Assembly (NCBI GenBank): GCA_009801015.1
Contig: VHZZ01000012.1
Coordinates: forward strand, 551,193 to 592,525
Length of the DNA stretch: 41,333 bases
Source: Silene noctiflora
Taxonomy: Eukaryota > Streptophyta > Magnoliopsida > Caryophyllales > Caryophyllaceae
Direction of reading: 5' to 3'
This document shows positions 11,674 through 22,483 of the stretch, in pieces (position 1 is the stretch's first letter; each line of letters opens with the position of its first letter). Made by a program: the position numbers and the translations under genes. The notes under the pieces are model-generated. The model saw nothing but the letters and a program-made list of their open reading frames with translations. It was not told the DNA's origin and did not search any database.

Positions 11674-11735
11674 ACTAACTAATTTCATGCTTGCTTCTTG
11701 CATTTTCCAATACTAAATTGAGATACACAATAATA

Positions 11736-12041
11736 ATGGGTGGAGCTACTAAGAGTGAGAGTAAAAAAAGGGTTATTACTCGAAGCCGTAGCGCAAGGAT
11801 AAGCTTCTCGGCTAAGTTGCCTAGTGATGTGTCTGGTGTTTGGGTTGATCACACCATTTGTGCAGTCTTAACCTCTGTGAATCCGTTACTCGACTTGAAA
11901 CGGTCTATTCTTGAGATGGTTCATGTTTTTGGTGTTTCTGATTGGGATGACTTGGAAGAGCTTCTTTATTGCTACATTGCTCTTAATTCCTCTGATGTTC
12001 ATTCTTTTATTCTTCATGCTTTTCTTACTCTGTTTTCTTGA
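11736..12041 (+). CDS. Small OVATE family protein
   Basis: A single-exon gene for 101 aa. The C-terminal half (about residues 50-101) matches the OVATE domain of plant OFP transcriptional repressors: LDLKRSILEMV, then DWDDLEELLYCYIALNSSDV, then HSFILHAFL. OFPs bind TALE homeodomain proteins and TRM proteins and alter organ shape and secondary growth. The N-terminal half is basic and Ser/Arg-rich (KKRVITRSRSARISFS). The protein is much shorter than most OFPs, which usually carry a long variable N-terminal region and an EAR-like motif; none is seen here. It stands alone, with a TATA box nearby and no introns, as is usual for the family. The ATG used is preceded by ATAATA. An upstream ATG at 11687 opens only a nine-codon frame and may lie before the transcription start. 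Confidence 0.8.
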   Translation: MGGATKSESKKRVITRSRSARISFSAKLPSDVSGVWVDHTICAVLTSVNPLLDLKRSILEMVHVFGVSDWDDLEELLYCYIALNSSDVHSFILHAFLTLFS

Positions 12042-12257
12042 ATTTTATATTTTTATTTATTATTATGTGTATTTCATTCATGTAATTAACAATCACACCT
12101 TGCTCGTAGACTGTCCCTGTCTACGTTCATAATAAATTTAGTGTGCCATTATTTTCGCATGCTGTATGCAACTCCGTGTCTCCCTCACTTCCAAATTGAA
12201 CAATGTAGGCGAGAAAGATTTGTTTTTTGTTATAGGTCTAAGTTCGTCTGATCATGT

Positions 12258-12440
12258 TAGTAGGGATGGCCATTAGCACGGGCTGACCCGGCCAAACCCG
12301 CCTCCTTCCCTGGCCTGGCCCGGGTCACAATACCTAGACCCGGCCTGCCTCTGGCCCGGGCCAGACATAACCCCAGCTCGGCCAAGCCCGCCCCGGCCTG
12401 GCCTGAGTCTTACCAGAAGAGCCCGGCCCGATGCCATCAC
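12258..12440. repeat. GC-rich (CCCGGCC)-type degenerate repeat
   Basis: An island of CCCGGCC, GGCCCGGG and GCCTGGCC motifs contrasts sharply with the AT-rich surroundings. Degenerate arrays of this kind belong to a recurrent plant repeat class related to the GACCCGACCCG segments further on. The 88-codon open frame across it is not a gene. Confidence 0.6.
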
Positions 12441-12850
12441 TAATCATGTATGCCTTTCTCGCGTGCATTGAGAGCAAACAATCTTTAAAACGGTTGAAAT
12501 TGAACAATTTTATAATGTCTTTATACGCTAGTGATTGATTAATTAATCTTGTGCATTTTTTACGAGTTGTTGAACATAATACTGGTAATAAAGTGGTCAT
12601 CGGAATATTAATTAATACGCAATTAAATGAGCATTAAAATGAAGACGAAAGCAGAATAATAATGCATATAAAAAAGAGGACATGTCCTCCGTCCTTGTCT
12701 AAAATTAATGAAACATACAGTAGCATACAAAGACGAAATAATGATGAAGAGCAATGGGGATGGTTTAGATAGTTACGCAACAATGCATGGTACTAAAATT
12801 ATGTAGGCAAGCTTAATTAAAGGTGGGGTACTGGGGTGCATATAATATAA

Positions 12851-13046
12851 CAAAGCGTCTCCCTTGTGACGGAAGATATCCGTCATAAATGAAGACGTGA
12901 GACAAAATGCCCCACTTGTCCGCTTGTTTTCCTCTCCCCACTTGCTTTCCTCTCTCCACTTACTTTCCTCATGGGCATTTTGTCTCACAAAATGGTATCC
13001 GTCTTCATTTGTGACGGATATCTTCCGTCACAAATGAGAATTTGTG
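12851..13046. mobile_element. Mutator-like MITE, copy 2 (196 bp)
   Basis: The element runs from CAAAGCGTCTCCCTTGTGAC to GAGAATTTGTG. It has a perfect 9-bp target duplication, ATAATATAA (12842-12850 and 13047-13055). The arms GACGGAAGATATCCGTC and GACGGATATCTTCCGTC are inverted copies. It shares both termini with the element at 8315-8511 in the opposite orientation, so the two are members of one MITE family. Confidence 0.88.
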
Positions 13047-13509
13047 ATAATATAATGCTGTCAATTGCTGCTCTCAGATCTACTACGCCGGATGGAGTCC
13101 CATACCACATTATTACCACCCCTGGTCCATGCTCATGTATTTTTGCCACTTTCACGATACGTCGATACCTACACTTTTGTAAAATCGTCTTATATATAAT
13201 ATAATACGATAAAATTGTCTTTTGTTTTTGGGGTGACGAATGAACTCATAATCATTGTTTTTTATGCGCATTGGTAAAACCTTATATCAGGTAAGTCACT
13301 TCTAGAAGGTATAACCCCAGGCCATAAATATTTCACAAGATTGCTCTTAAAAAAGCTTGAACATGAGACCCTTTTGAATTTCATTCAAATTTTAACTAAT
13401 AAACTCCACTCTTTCGGTCAATATATCAACTTATTAAACAATACAAAATATTTACGTTCGGTATTTAGCAACATACATATGTAATCACTATAATAATATA
13501 TAATATAGG
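13047..13509. other. AT-rich gene-free interval
   Basis: Nothing recognisable apart from the end of the MITE target duplication. Confidence 0.35.
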
Positions 13510-14400
13510 TAGAGCTACTAAGTCTGACCCGACCCGAACTCGAGCAAACCTGACCCTACAGAATCCAAGAATATTGCAAACTTAAATCGACCCGGCCCTA
13601 TGACGATCTGTAATACAACGCGGCCCGATAAAAAGTGATCTAGACTCGACCTGACCCGATATGAACCCGACTCGGTATTGTATCGATTCAATTGATGACC
13701 CGAAATTATTAAATTTAATATTGATCAAATTGAAAATGATTTAGTATTTAGTTTGATACCTTTTATTTAATTATGAAGTAATGAAACCAAATAATTATCC
13801 AAAATTTAATGGTTAAAAAATGAAGTAATGCAATAAAATCGCTAGCCCCGACCGAAACCAGACCCAACCTGATACATCACTTGGCCTGAAATGACTCGAC
13901 TGGAAACGAAAGGGTAGGTTGACCTAACTTGACTCGACCTAAATCTGACCTGATTGCTACCTCTAAATATATGTATGTCACACAGAGGTGGCAATTGGGT
14001 CAGTCGGGTTTGGGTCGAGTCGTATCAGGTTCGGGTCAGGTCGAGTCAAAATGTTTATCGGTTTGGCGGGGTTTTGATCTCCGGGCATTATCAAGTCTAT
14101 TAATTATATCACATTAATTCAATCTTTACCCATTAAAATTAGTTTTCCGACTATTATTTAATTTGGAACGAGACCCGAAAATGACCTGGTAAATGCGATC
14201 CAAACTTGACCCAATAGTTTGGAAGTGAATCAACCCAACTTGACTTGACTCAATGTGATTCAAAATGACCCAATAGACCCTAAATGAGCTTTCAAATAAG
14301 AAAACATGATCCACAACAACCCAAAATAACATGACTTGTAACGATGTGATTTAAAATGACATGATTCGAATCCGACCCGAATAACCTATTTGCTAACGTG
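13510..14400. repeat. Degenerate GACCCG / GGGTCG pentamer-rich repeat
   Basis: The left half contains many GACCCGA/CGACCC motifs and the central block near 13990-14050 has the inverse GGGTCGAGTC motifs, with further TGACCC/GACCCA units to about 14390. Similar sequence recurs near 26545-26600 and 27139-27300. The inverted arrangement suggests a foldback or decayed transposon, not coding DNA. Confidence 0.55.
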
Positions 14401-14459
14401 CCCGGTGAACTATGTCAAAATTATTATTTTTTTACAAAATTTATGATAATTATTTTTTA

Positions 14460-14716
14460 CTCCCTACGATCCAGACCAAAGATAACATTGACTTTTTCAC
14501 ACTTGTCGAGACGCGTTTTGCAACGCGGATATCTTTAGTTACAGATTATTAAAAATTATAAAAATTTGATATTCTTATAGCATTCATTACGATGAATCAA
14601 ACAAGATCTCACATGACTATATTTTCTCTTATATATTACAAATAATATCAAAGATTTTCTACAGCCATAAATAGTGCCAAAAAGTCAATGTTATCTTTGG
14701 TCTGGATCGAAGGGAG
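14460..14716. mobile_element. Stowaway-type MITE (257 bp)
   Basis: Long terminal inverted repeats, CTCCCTACGATCCAGACCAA at the left and its near-exact reverse complement ending TCTGGATCGAAGGGAG at the right, extend inward through CATTGACTTTT. TA flanks both ends (14458-14459 and 14717-14718). It ends about 100 bp before the RPL9 promoter motifs. Confidence 0.88.
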
Positions 14717-14815
14717 TATTTAGTTTACTCTATTACATTAATAATAGTTCTAACTAGATAAAACTTCTGACCGCTTTAACATCAAATCCCGACTCCGCAA
14801 GTGTGTGTTACACAT

Positions 14816-14970
14816 TGGGCCGTTTAGATATTAGGCCCAAGGTTAGTGGGCTAGACAAAAACAAGACAGCATGAGAAATGAAATGAAACGAAACCCTAAG
14901 ACCAACACAGCAAGTCATATAAAACCCCAAAATGAGGCAGAAGGGGGTTTACCCTCTCTCAAAACCCTAG
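14816..14970 (+). promoter_or_regulatory. RPL9 promoter: site II motifs, telo-boxes and TATA
   Basis: TGGGCC at 14816-14821 and GGCCCA at 14834-14839 are site II elements bound by TCP factors. AAACCCTAA at 14891-14899 and AAACCCTAG at 14962-14970 are telo-boxes (internal telomeric motifs). TATAAAA at 14918-14924 fits a core promoter about 100 bp before the ATG. Site II plus telo-box is the characteristic combination driving plant ribosomal protein genes in dividing cells. Confidence 0.8.
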
Positions 14971-15022
14971 AAACGCCGATCGCAGATCATCTTCATCCTC
15001 CCCAAAAAAAACCAGAACAAAA

Positions 15023-18021
15023 ATGAAGATAGTTCTAGCTTCAGACTCCATGGAGATCCCAGAAGGGATCACAATCAAACTCCATGCCAAGATCATCGAA
15101 GTTGAAGGTCCACGTGGGAAACTGGTGAGGAACTTCAAGCATCTGAACCTTGATTTTGAACTTACAACAAATGAGGAAGGTAAGAGAATACTCAAGATTG
15201 AATCTTGGTTTGGAAAGAGGAAGAATACTGCTGCTATCCGTACTGCTATTTCTCATGTTGAGAATTTGATTACTGGTGTTACTAAGGGTTATCGTTACAA
15301 GATGAGGATGGTTTACGCTCATTTTCCCATTAATGCTAGTATTACTAATTCTAACAAGGGGATTGAGATCCGTAACTTTCTCGGTGAGAAGAAGGTATAC
15401 TCCTTCCGTCTCACTCATTTGTTTACGTTTTCGTATTTCTTTTGTAGCGATCTTTATTCGTTATGAATCCTGAGCCTTTGTTTACGTTTTGCTGTGGTTG
15501 TTTTGAATGGCGTGGTTAATTGATTTATTTGCTTTGTTTCATTTTTTTTATATTGCGGCGTAGACGTGGGTTAGGGTTTCGTGGTTAAATAGGCAATATA
15601 TATTACTGCTGTAGCTGTTATTTACTCTATTTACCCCAATCATTTGTTAAATTTAATTAAAATATCGCTTATTATGAGTAAAAAAAGTAAACAAATGATT
15701 GAGACGGAGCGACTAACTTAATTGCCTATCTTCTGTGTGTTTGTTGAGTGCTTTGTTGACAGCATACTTGGTATCCTCTAGCTGTCTGCAGCTGGATACG
15801 AAGCTGCACTCTATTTTGGTCCAACAAAACATCCCATTAACCCGTAATTAGCCACGTCAGTCACTAGCATTATACACGCGTAGCTGAGTCTTCTAAACGT
15901 CCCTAAAAAAACTGTCTTTCATTTTTGTTGGTCACTCTGTAATCTGTATCATTGTATATTGTTGAGCCTTTGTTTACATACGTAATTTAGCTGTTACTCT
16001 GTATTAGCTTGTTTGTGTGCTTGGGTTGTCATTGTGTGAGCTTGCTGACTGCTTTGTATGTCAACAGACAATGTTGAATGCTGGTTTTTTAGTTATTTGC
16101 TCCCTCTCTAATCATATGCTTACCATTAATTAAAATACCCCTACACAAAGGAATAAAAACGGTGGCACCATGGTAGTAAGATTTTGAGTTATTTTCATGA
16201 TTGACTACGCTCATGCAGTATAATACTGTTACATTTTGTTCGTTGTTTTTGTAAACAAAGATGTTTGTCCTTTTTAATGTTGAGGTAATCAGCTCATTGG
16301 CTTTGGCTTCTGTCATTTTCTTGTATTCCGGTGTTTGCTAATGTCTTCTACAGCCGTAATGCAGCTGGTCGTAGGCTAATTGATCACTACTATAGCCGTT
16401 AATTAACTTAATTGCCTACATTGTCATTGTGTGAACTTGCTGAACGTTATGAATTATGGCAGCATACTCAATGTAACATTTTTATTCTTTGATTTTTTCT
16501 AAATGAATGTTTGCTTTTTATCGGATACGAAACTATACTCTTTTTTTGTTCTAACGAAAAAATCTTGTGTGAGAAGTGTTGGACACATGTACCTGAGTTT
16601 CCATGTTAGCAAATAAACCATCTTTATCTGGAAAATTTAGATTTCTTTGCTAGGACTGTGCAGATGCAATTTTATTTTCCGTTAATATATGTTCTGGAAA
16701 GTGGAAAAGGGTGTTTATACAACTAGGTTGTGTAATACAAAATTTTCTCGATTCGGCGTAGCTTATTCTTTACTGTTTTAGTGGTTGTAAAACTGTAATG
16801 TTTCTGGTTATAGGCTAATTGCTCACAACTTTAGCTATTATTTCCTCCATTCCACTTTTATATTCCATTCCCCAAATTTTATTCCGAATTGCATACATTG
16901 TGGTTGTGTGAGCTTGCTGAGAGCTATGTATGACAGATTGACAGCATTTTCTGTAGTCTTTTTCTTCTTGGAGTTTTTCGAAATGAATATTGGCTTTCAC
17001 TCCACTGCTTTCCTTTGGATAGGATTATAGGATTCTGTGCTCTTTTTAATGGATTGTCTTTTGTATGCAAAGATGTGCGTCTTTCTTGTGGATAATGTGG
17101 GTGATCAATTTATGGGCTTCGGGTCATTTTTTCATTATGATGTAGCTCTGGTTCCCATTCATGTTAACACTGGTTATAGGCTAATCGGTGAGCACTTTAG
17201 CTGGTTATTGGGTAATCGACTACTCTTTCAGTACTCTGCATCGGTTTATCTTGGAATTTATGGAAGCCCTTGAGGCACTGTGTTAATGTTGCTTATTGTT
17301 GGCACTCTGGTTTTTCCAGCAACAAATCCATTTTTAGCCCAGCATGTCTGAGAGGCACTAGTTTTGGACAAGTATATCTGAGTTTGAGCACGCTTGTTAA
17401 GCTGTTTTCGCCATAGAAATTTGACATTTGTTTGCATGTATATTGTGCAGGAGAAAATTAATTTCTCTGTATTAAATTTTTGAAAAGTGGAAGAGCCTGT
17501 GTTTCTTCTAAGTAGTGGTGTGTGGTATACATATTTTTCCAAGTTTGAATTTTGGATGTGCTAACAACTAGTTTCTCCCTTAGTCTAAAAAAAACTACAG
17601 TTTCTCATTGTGTAGTGATTGTAATGACAATGGATGATAGTGACTTGTGGATGTGGCTATGGTTTGAAATATACTTATTCTTATGGGTGCTTGGTTCTTA
17701 GGTGAGGAAAGTTGACATGTTGGAAGGTGTAACCATCTTGAGATCCGAGAAGGTCAAGGATGAACTTGTGTTGGATGGCAATGACATTGAACTCGTCTCA
17801 CGCTCAGCTGCTCTTATCAACCAGGTATATCATCATTCAAATACAACATCTAAAAATCTTATCATGTGCCATTTCTGTTTTCCTTTCAATGCGATGTATG
17901 GTGTTCTTGACTGCCTTTCTTTAAAAATGTGCAGAAATGCCATGTGAAGAACAAGGATATCAGAAAGTTTCTTGATGGTATTTATGTCAGCGAGAAGGGA
18001 AGGATCGAGGAGGAAGCTTAA
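15023..18021 (+). CDS. RPL9: 60S ribosomal protein L9 (uL6)
   Basis: Three exons (15023-15394, 17702-17824, 17935-18021) join to 193 aa, essentially the full length of plant RPL9 (about 194 aa). The product is the uL6 protein of the cytosolic large subunit, located near the factor-binding region. Recognisable conserved blocks are [80 protein letters not shown] and [16 protein letters not shown]. The start codon is the first ATG after the telo-box leader. The first intron is 2.3 kb, long for a ribosomal protein gene, and holds diverged internal repeats. The promoter motifs upstream support expression coordinated with other ribosomal protein genes. No defects are visible. Confidence 0.96.
15395..17701 (+). 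other. RPL9 intron 1 with diverged internal repeats
   Basis: The intron contains several diverged copies of a block like TTGTCATTGTGTGAGCTTGC followed by TGTATG and ACAGCAT, seen near 15730, 16025, 16420 and 16895. A second block resembling GGTTATAGGCTAATTGCTCAC recurs near 16370, 16805 and 17170. A short inverted pair near 15640-15712 (CCAATCATTTGTT / AACAAATGATTGAGACGG) looks like a small MITE scrap. I looked for C/D snoRNAs, common in such introns, and found no convincing C/D box pair. Confidence 0.5.
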
Positions 18022-19142
18022 TCTTTAATCAGATAGTAGATTCATGTGGTCATCTGCTTTCTTTTTCTCTTATCGTTCTTATTGCCAAGACATTTCGTGT
18101 TCCAGTTTTGTGTTGAGGATTTATGGCCTTATGTTAGAATTTATTTTGCCGGAGATTATGTCATTTACTCGACTTCTGTCATCAGTTTCTTTGTGTTCTT
18201 GGGCTGTTAATTTGACATCAATTAGTATGTTCTTAATCAATTTTAGCATGCATCGTGATAAATTTGTTTGTTCGGCCAGTTCTTATTTGAGAATTCGTAA
18301 TAAGCAAAAGGGATACCTTGGTACTGGTTTAGCATGATGGTTTTCAGGCATCGGCTCCCTTGTAGTATCACATGGTTTCAGGCACGAGCTCTTTATTTGC
18401 AGTGCTTTGCTCTCCGTAATTCATGAGCTTAGTTTCAGCTAAGTTGGCTGCTCCACAGTGTGTTAGAATTTGAATAATCTCGGAACTACCTATTATTGTT
18501 TCAATCGCCCCGTCTACATAAGGCCGGTCCAGTACTATCATCTGCAGGTCGTATCTGCTGTCAATGTATCAAACAAATACAGGTACGAACACTAATATCA
18601 TACGTACCTAACATTAGGCATTTAGGCTCGTAAAGTCGTAACTTTAATTTAAAGATTCACATTAAAAAACCATAGATTTTCTATCAATGAAATCTTGCAC
18701 TCCTAAATCAATAATTGGCGTTACATAATGGAATTGTGAACGAAACAAAGCTATCCGTTACGACAACGACGTAAAGGAGTACGAATCCTAAAATCCTACT
18801 GCCCCATTCATTTCAATCAAGATTATCTCCGCCCTTCTCATTTCACGTGCTTGTCTTTTTCAGGTCATCTCGCGAATTTTGGAGACCGTGTCATATCTAC
18901 AAATTACGTGAACGACAGGTATTTTTGCAAGCGCTTTGCCTGAGTCGGGTCGGGTTGGGTGGGGTCGTTTAAAGTTTAAACACAAGTAGACAAATCCAAC
19001 CTACATGATTAGTTTCTGATGTGGCCATGCTGCTCATTCCGCCACGTTCATGATAATACAAGTAGATTGACAGAAACCATATGCTTTGGTACTTCCGTTT
19101 TTATTATCAGTTCATCACCACAAACTGCTGTTTTTTTTTCGT
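18022..19142. other. RPL9 3' region and lectin receptor kinase upstream region
   Basis: The first part is T-rich and probably holds the RPL9 3'UTR. Near 18950 there is a short GGGTCGGGTTGGG scrap of the degenerate GGGTC repeat. No clear TATA box is visible directly before the lectin receptor ATG. Confidence 0.4.
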
Positions 19143-21650
19143 ATGGCTAAGCTCGCTTTGTTGAGCAAAGTGCTATGGTACTTTGCTCTTGTTTTTGTCT
19201 GTGGTACTGAAAATGGTGTCGCGCAGCACTTGACTAGTGTCACCAAGTTTATTTCATTCCCGGAGTTTAGCACTTTAGCTAACCCGAGGATTGAACATGA
19301 GGTTAAACTTCTAGGAAGTGTGAAGCTCTCTGAGGATAAACGAAGCATCCAAATACCTGATACAACAGAGACTGGTGATATTCGGCATCAAGCAGGGCGG
19401 GCTATTTACTCGTCACCAATCCGGGTTTTTGATCCTAATAGCCAAACACCGGGTTCTTTTGACACTACATTCGCTTTCCAGTTCAATAACCATAAATTGG
19501 CAGCTTATAATGACACTGCAGGAGAGAACCGCGGAGGTAAGAACAATCCTTCAAACAGCTATGTTCATTTATATCTTAGCTGGTACAGCTTAGTGTTGAA
19601 CTGTTGATGTTCATGATTTTGGTTTGAGAGCCATCAGCATCATAACTACCCTTGTGACTCCTTTTACGTTAAAAAAAAGGCTACGAAAATGTATGGACAT
19701 GTATGAAACTTCTCAATTTTAAGTCATTTCAAAGACTTCGAATCTGAATATTTGTAATATCAAATTATCAATTCAAAGGTCTGTGAAAGTTTACACCTTT
19801 TTCAATGGTCTAATAGGTCTGATTAAAGTTGTATTGCATTTTCCAATGGTCTGAAATCTCATAAGCTTAATAAGCCTGTCTTTCTGTAGATTTATCATGC
19901 ATACCATCATTAGCTAGCATGGTCTCACTCGGCTTCTCAGTTAATTGGACTTGAAATCGCTATTTATCATAAAACGGACTGTCAATATGCAGGAAGTGGA
20001 CTAACCTTCTTGATCGCTCCTGACGAGTTCACAGTAGGCCGATCAGGGCCATGGTTAGGAATGCTGAATGACGCTTGTGATGACAACTACTACAAGTTCT
20101 TCGCCATTGAATTTGATACCCGCCAAAACCCCGAGTTTGGTGACCCAAATGACAATCACATAGGCATCAACTTGGGCAGCATCATATCCACTTCTACAAT
20201 CAATGCTTCAGACTATGGCCTTGCTTTTCAAGACGGGTCCATCCACCATGCTCGAATCACCTATGACGGGTCATCTAAAAGGATGGATATCCAGGTCGGG
20301 TCAAACCCCAAATCTCCATTGACCTCAGTATTTTCTGATGATGTTGATCTAAGTCCATTTCTCAATGAGTACATGTTTGTGGGGTTTTCGGCTTCGACTG
20401 GGAACACAACTCAACTACACAACATTCTCTCCTGGAACTTCACCTCTAAAACCCCTGCAAATCTTCGATTCCCGTCATCCGAAACCTGCGAGAGTAAGCT
20501 CTTAGTTGGTAAAAACCCGGTTGTAGAGGAAACCAACGGCTTGCCTATCAAGGAAAAAAAGCCATCAACCACTTTTCTTATATTCATTTGTGTTGTTGCG
20601 CTCTGTTTTGCCATTTTTGGCACCCTCTACTGCAACAGCAACAGACCAAGTGCCAGCGGTGCGTCCGCCTTCTTGGACATGCCGGAAAAGAAACACCGTC
20701 CGCAGCCACCCAACAAGCCACGGCGGTTCACTTCACCGGAATTGTCCTTAGCCACCAAGGGGTTCAATGAATGTGAAGTTTTAGGGTGTGATTCAAGTGG
20801 GGTTCTGTTCAAAGGAACCTTGCCTAATGGGTGCTACGTGGCGGTCAAGCGGTTCTCACTTCAGTTCTTGAGCTCACTTGGTATTGACAGGAGGCGTTTC
20901 TTGAAGCGGGTTGGCTCATTGAGCCGGGTTAGACACCCGGGGTTGGTCCCTATCAGGGGGTGGTGTTATGATAAAAGGGAGATGATGGTTGTTTATGAGT
21001 ATATATTCAATGGGTGTCTTGATAAGTGGTTATTTGGGGTAGGAGTTTTACCGTGGAATCGAAGGTATAAGGTGGTAAAAAATGTGGCAAACGGGTTAAC
21101 CCATTTGCATCAACATGAACTTGCTCATAATAACCTCCAAGTAAGTAGTGTATTTCTAGATGTAAGCTTCAAGGCCTTACTAGGCGACTTTGGACTTAGT
21201 GACCCGATTGATATCGACCCAACATCCAGTAAGAGTGTCGATGTATTCAATTTCGGGATATTTGTACTAGAAGTGGTGGCCGGGAGGAAGAGATGGACAT
21301 CTGAGATTGACTCCAGAGGGTCTGGACTTGGAACAGATGACGCGGTAATGCTGAAAATGGATTTGCTGGACTATGCATGGATAATGCACGAGAAGGACGA
21401 GAAAATTAAGATGGTTGATAAGAGGATGGGGTCCGGGGTGGACTCAGAACAAGCTGTTCGAGTAGTAAACATTGCATTGTTGTGTACCTTGCCTGAGAAT
21501 AATGGTAGGCCTAAGGCCGAGGATATAGTAAGGTTCTTGACGACTGATTGTGCTGTTCCTGAATTGCCTCTGCATCGACCCATCGTGTTGTTTCCATATA
21601 ATAGCGGGCCTAAGCTTTGTGGTGGGTATGTATGTGCTCCCTTCCATTAG
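19143..21650 (+). CDS. L-type lectin receptor-like kinase with degenerate kinase domain
   Basis: Two exons (19143-19536 and 19993-21650) join to 683 aa. The order is signal peptide (about 1-27), legume-lectin domain (about 30-315), transmembrane helix (about 325-345) and kinase-like domain (about 392-667). The lectin metal site looks intact (AIEFDT at 169-174, then GDPNDNHIG). In the kinase, the VAVK lysine (417) and DFG (530-532) remain, but the glycine loop is reduced to GCDSSG and the HRD-x-K-x-x-x-x-N catalytic loop reads HNNLQVSSV. The helix C glutamate is replaced (FLKRVGSL), and only about 15 residues separate DFG from the DVFNFG block, so the activation loop and APE motif are missing. 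It is therefore predicted to be a membrane pseudokinase that may signal by scaffolding. The reading frame is otherwise intact, which argues against a dead gene. LecRKs act in immunity and wall sensing; the specific ligand is unknown. Confidence 0.88.
19537..19992 (+). other. Intron of the lectin receptor-like gene
   Basis: The donor is GGAG|GTAAGA and the acceptor is ATGCAG|GAAGTGG. The phase-1 junction restores a glycine and keeps the lectin domain continuous (GENRGG then SGLTFLI). Most legume-lectin receptor kinases are intronless, so an intron inside the lectin domain is a minority structure. Confidence 0.75.
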
Positions 21651-21957
21651 AATTGGACTATACAACGCTTGGATGGCATTACTTATGTGAGACTCTGAAT
21701 CAGGTCTCGTGTATATCTCTCTGCTTGCAATTCCTATATTTATACTCAATGGAAGATTTCTAGTGTGTTTGTGGCTCATTCGGAACGACAAAACATTACT
21801 TATAGGGATATGTAATGAAACTAGTCATTGTATTTTATAAAATGCCATTACTGTATTGTCTGCACTCTGCATACAGCATATATCCTGAGACTAAAAAACA
21901 AAAACCAGCAAATTTATACTTGAGATTGTAAAAGGCAATATAAATGATGAAAGAAAG
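21651..21957. other. Convergent 3' ends of receptor-like kinase and RING genes
   Basis: The two genes point at each other with 307 bp between stop codons. This space must hold both 3'UTRs, so transcripts may overlap. Confidence 0.6.
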
Positions 21958-22482
21958 TTATGGAGAAGGCCGATGGAGTAAATGTTTAAGATTGTTCTTG
22001 CATATGGGACACACAAGATTGTCTTTGAGCCACTGGTCGATGCAGTGAACATGAAACGCATGAGTGCATGGCAAGCGACGTACAATGTCGTCCACAGAGT
22101 ATTCTGCTAAGCATATTGAGCACTCTAGTCCTGAATTTTGCAGTAATACTTGATCCCCTATTGGCCCAGTTGGTAATGATTCAATGGTGGACTGACCAAG
22201 GCCAGTACCTATGACGGTGGGATTTATACGGACCTGAATTGCGTTTTCCTGTTGGATTGGAATTCTTGGGACAGGAGACCGTACCCAGTGATTGTGCTGG
22301 TTATATGAGGTGGATAGATGAACACTTTCCCGTACATGGCTTTGAATGTTGTCGTCATCCGAATCATCTGGAATGTTTGTACCGCAATAGTGACAGAATA
22401 GGAAAGCAGTTATCATGCACAGAGGAACTCCAACACAGAATACTAGCACTAATATTACTAATATTATGCCCAGATGATCCAT
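21958..22482 (-). CDS. ATL-type RING-H2 E3 ubiquitin ligase
   Basis: A single-exon gene for 174 aa. A hydrophobic segment at about residues 5-30 predicts membrane anchoring. A low-complexity Asp/Ser linker follows, then a complete RING-H2 finger at 121-161 with ligands C121, C124, C139, H141, H144, C147, C158 and C161, plus Trp151 in CIDQWL, the residue that packs on E2 enzymes. The spacing CX2C-X14-CXH-X2-HX2C-X10-CX2C and the intronless structure match the ATL family, whose members ubiquitinate membrane or defence-related targets. The Gly-Leu-Asp motif of classical ATLs is not seen between membrane segment and RING, so it may belong to a neighbouring RING-H2 subgroup. Start choice: the first ATG with a long frame. 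An ATGTAA start-stop element ends one base upstream of it (22489-22484). Confidence 0.88.
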   Translation of the reverse strand: MDHLGIILVILVLVFCVGVPLCMITAFLFCHYCGTNIPDDSDDDNIQSHVRESVHLSTSYNQHNHWVRSPVPRIPIQQENAIQVRINPTVIGTGLGQSTIESLPTGPIGDQVLLQNSGLECSICLAEYSVDDIVRRLPCTHAFHVHCIDQWLKDNLVCPICKNNLKHLLHRPSP

Positions 22483-22483
22483 T

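Noticed and set aside
12334..12600. 88-codon minus frame
   Set aside because: Most of it is translation of the GC-rich CCCGGCC repeat.
17590..17690. Possible box C/D snoRNA in RPL9 intron 1
   Set aside because: A GGATGATAG-like C box is present, but no D box CTGA at suitable spacing nor terminal stem.
20411..20812. Minus-strand frames opposite the lectin receptor-like gene
   Set aside because: Antisense shadows of a well-supported coding exon.
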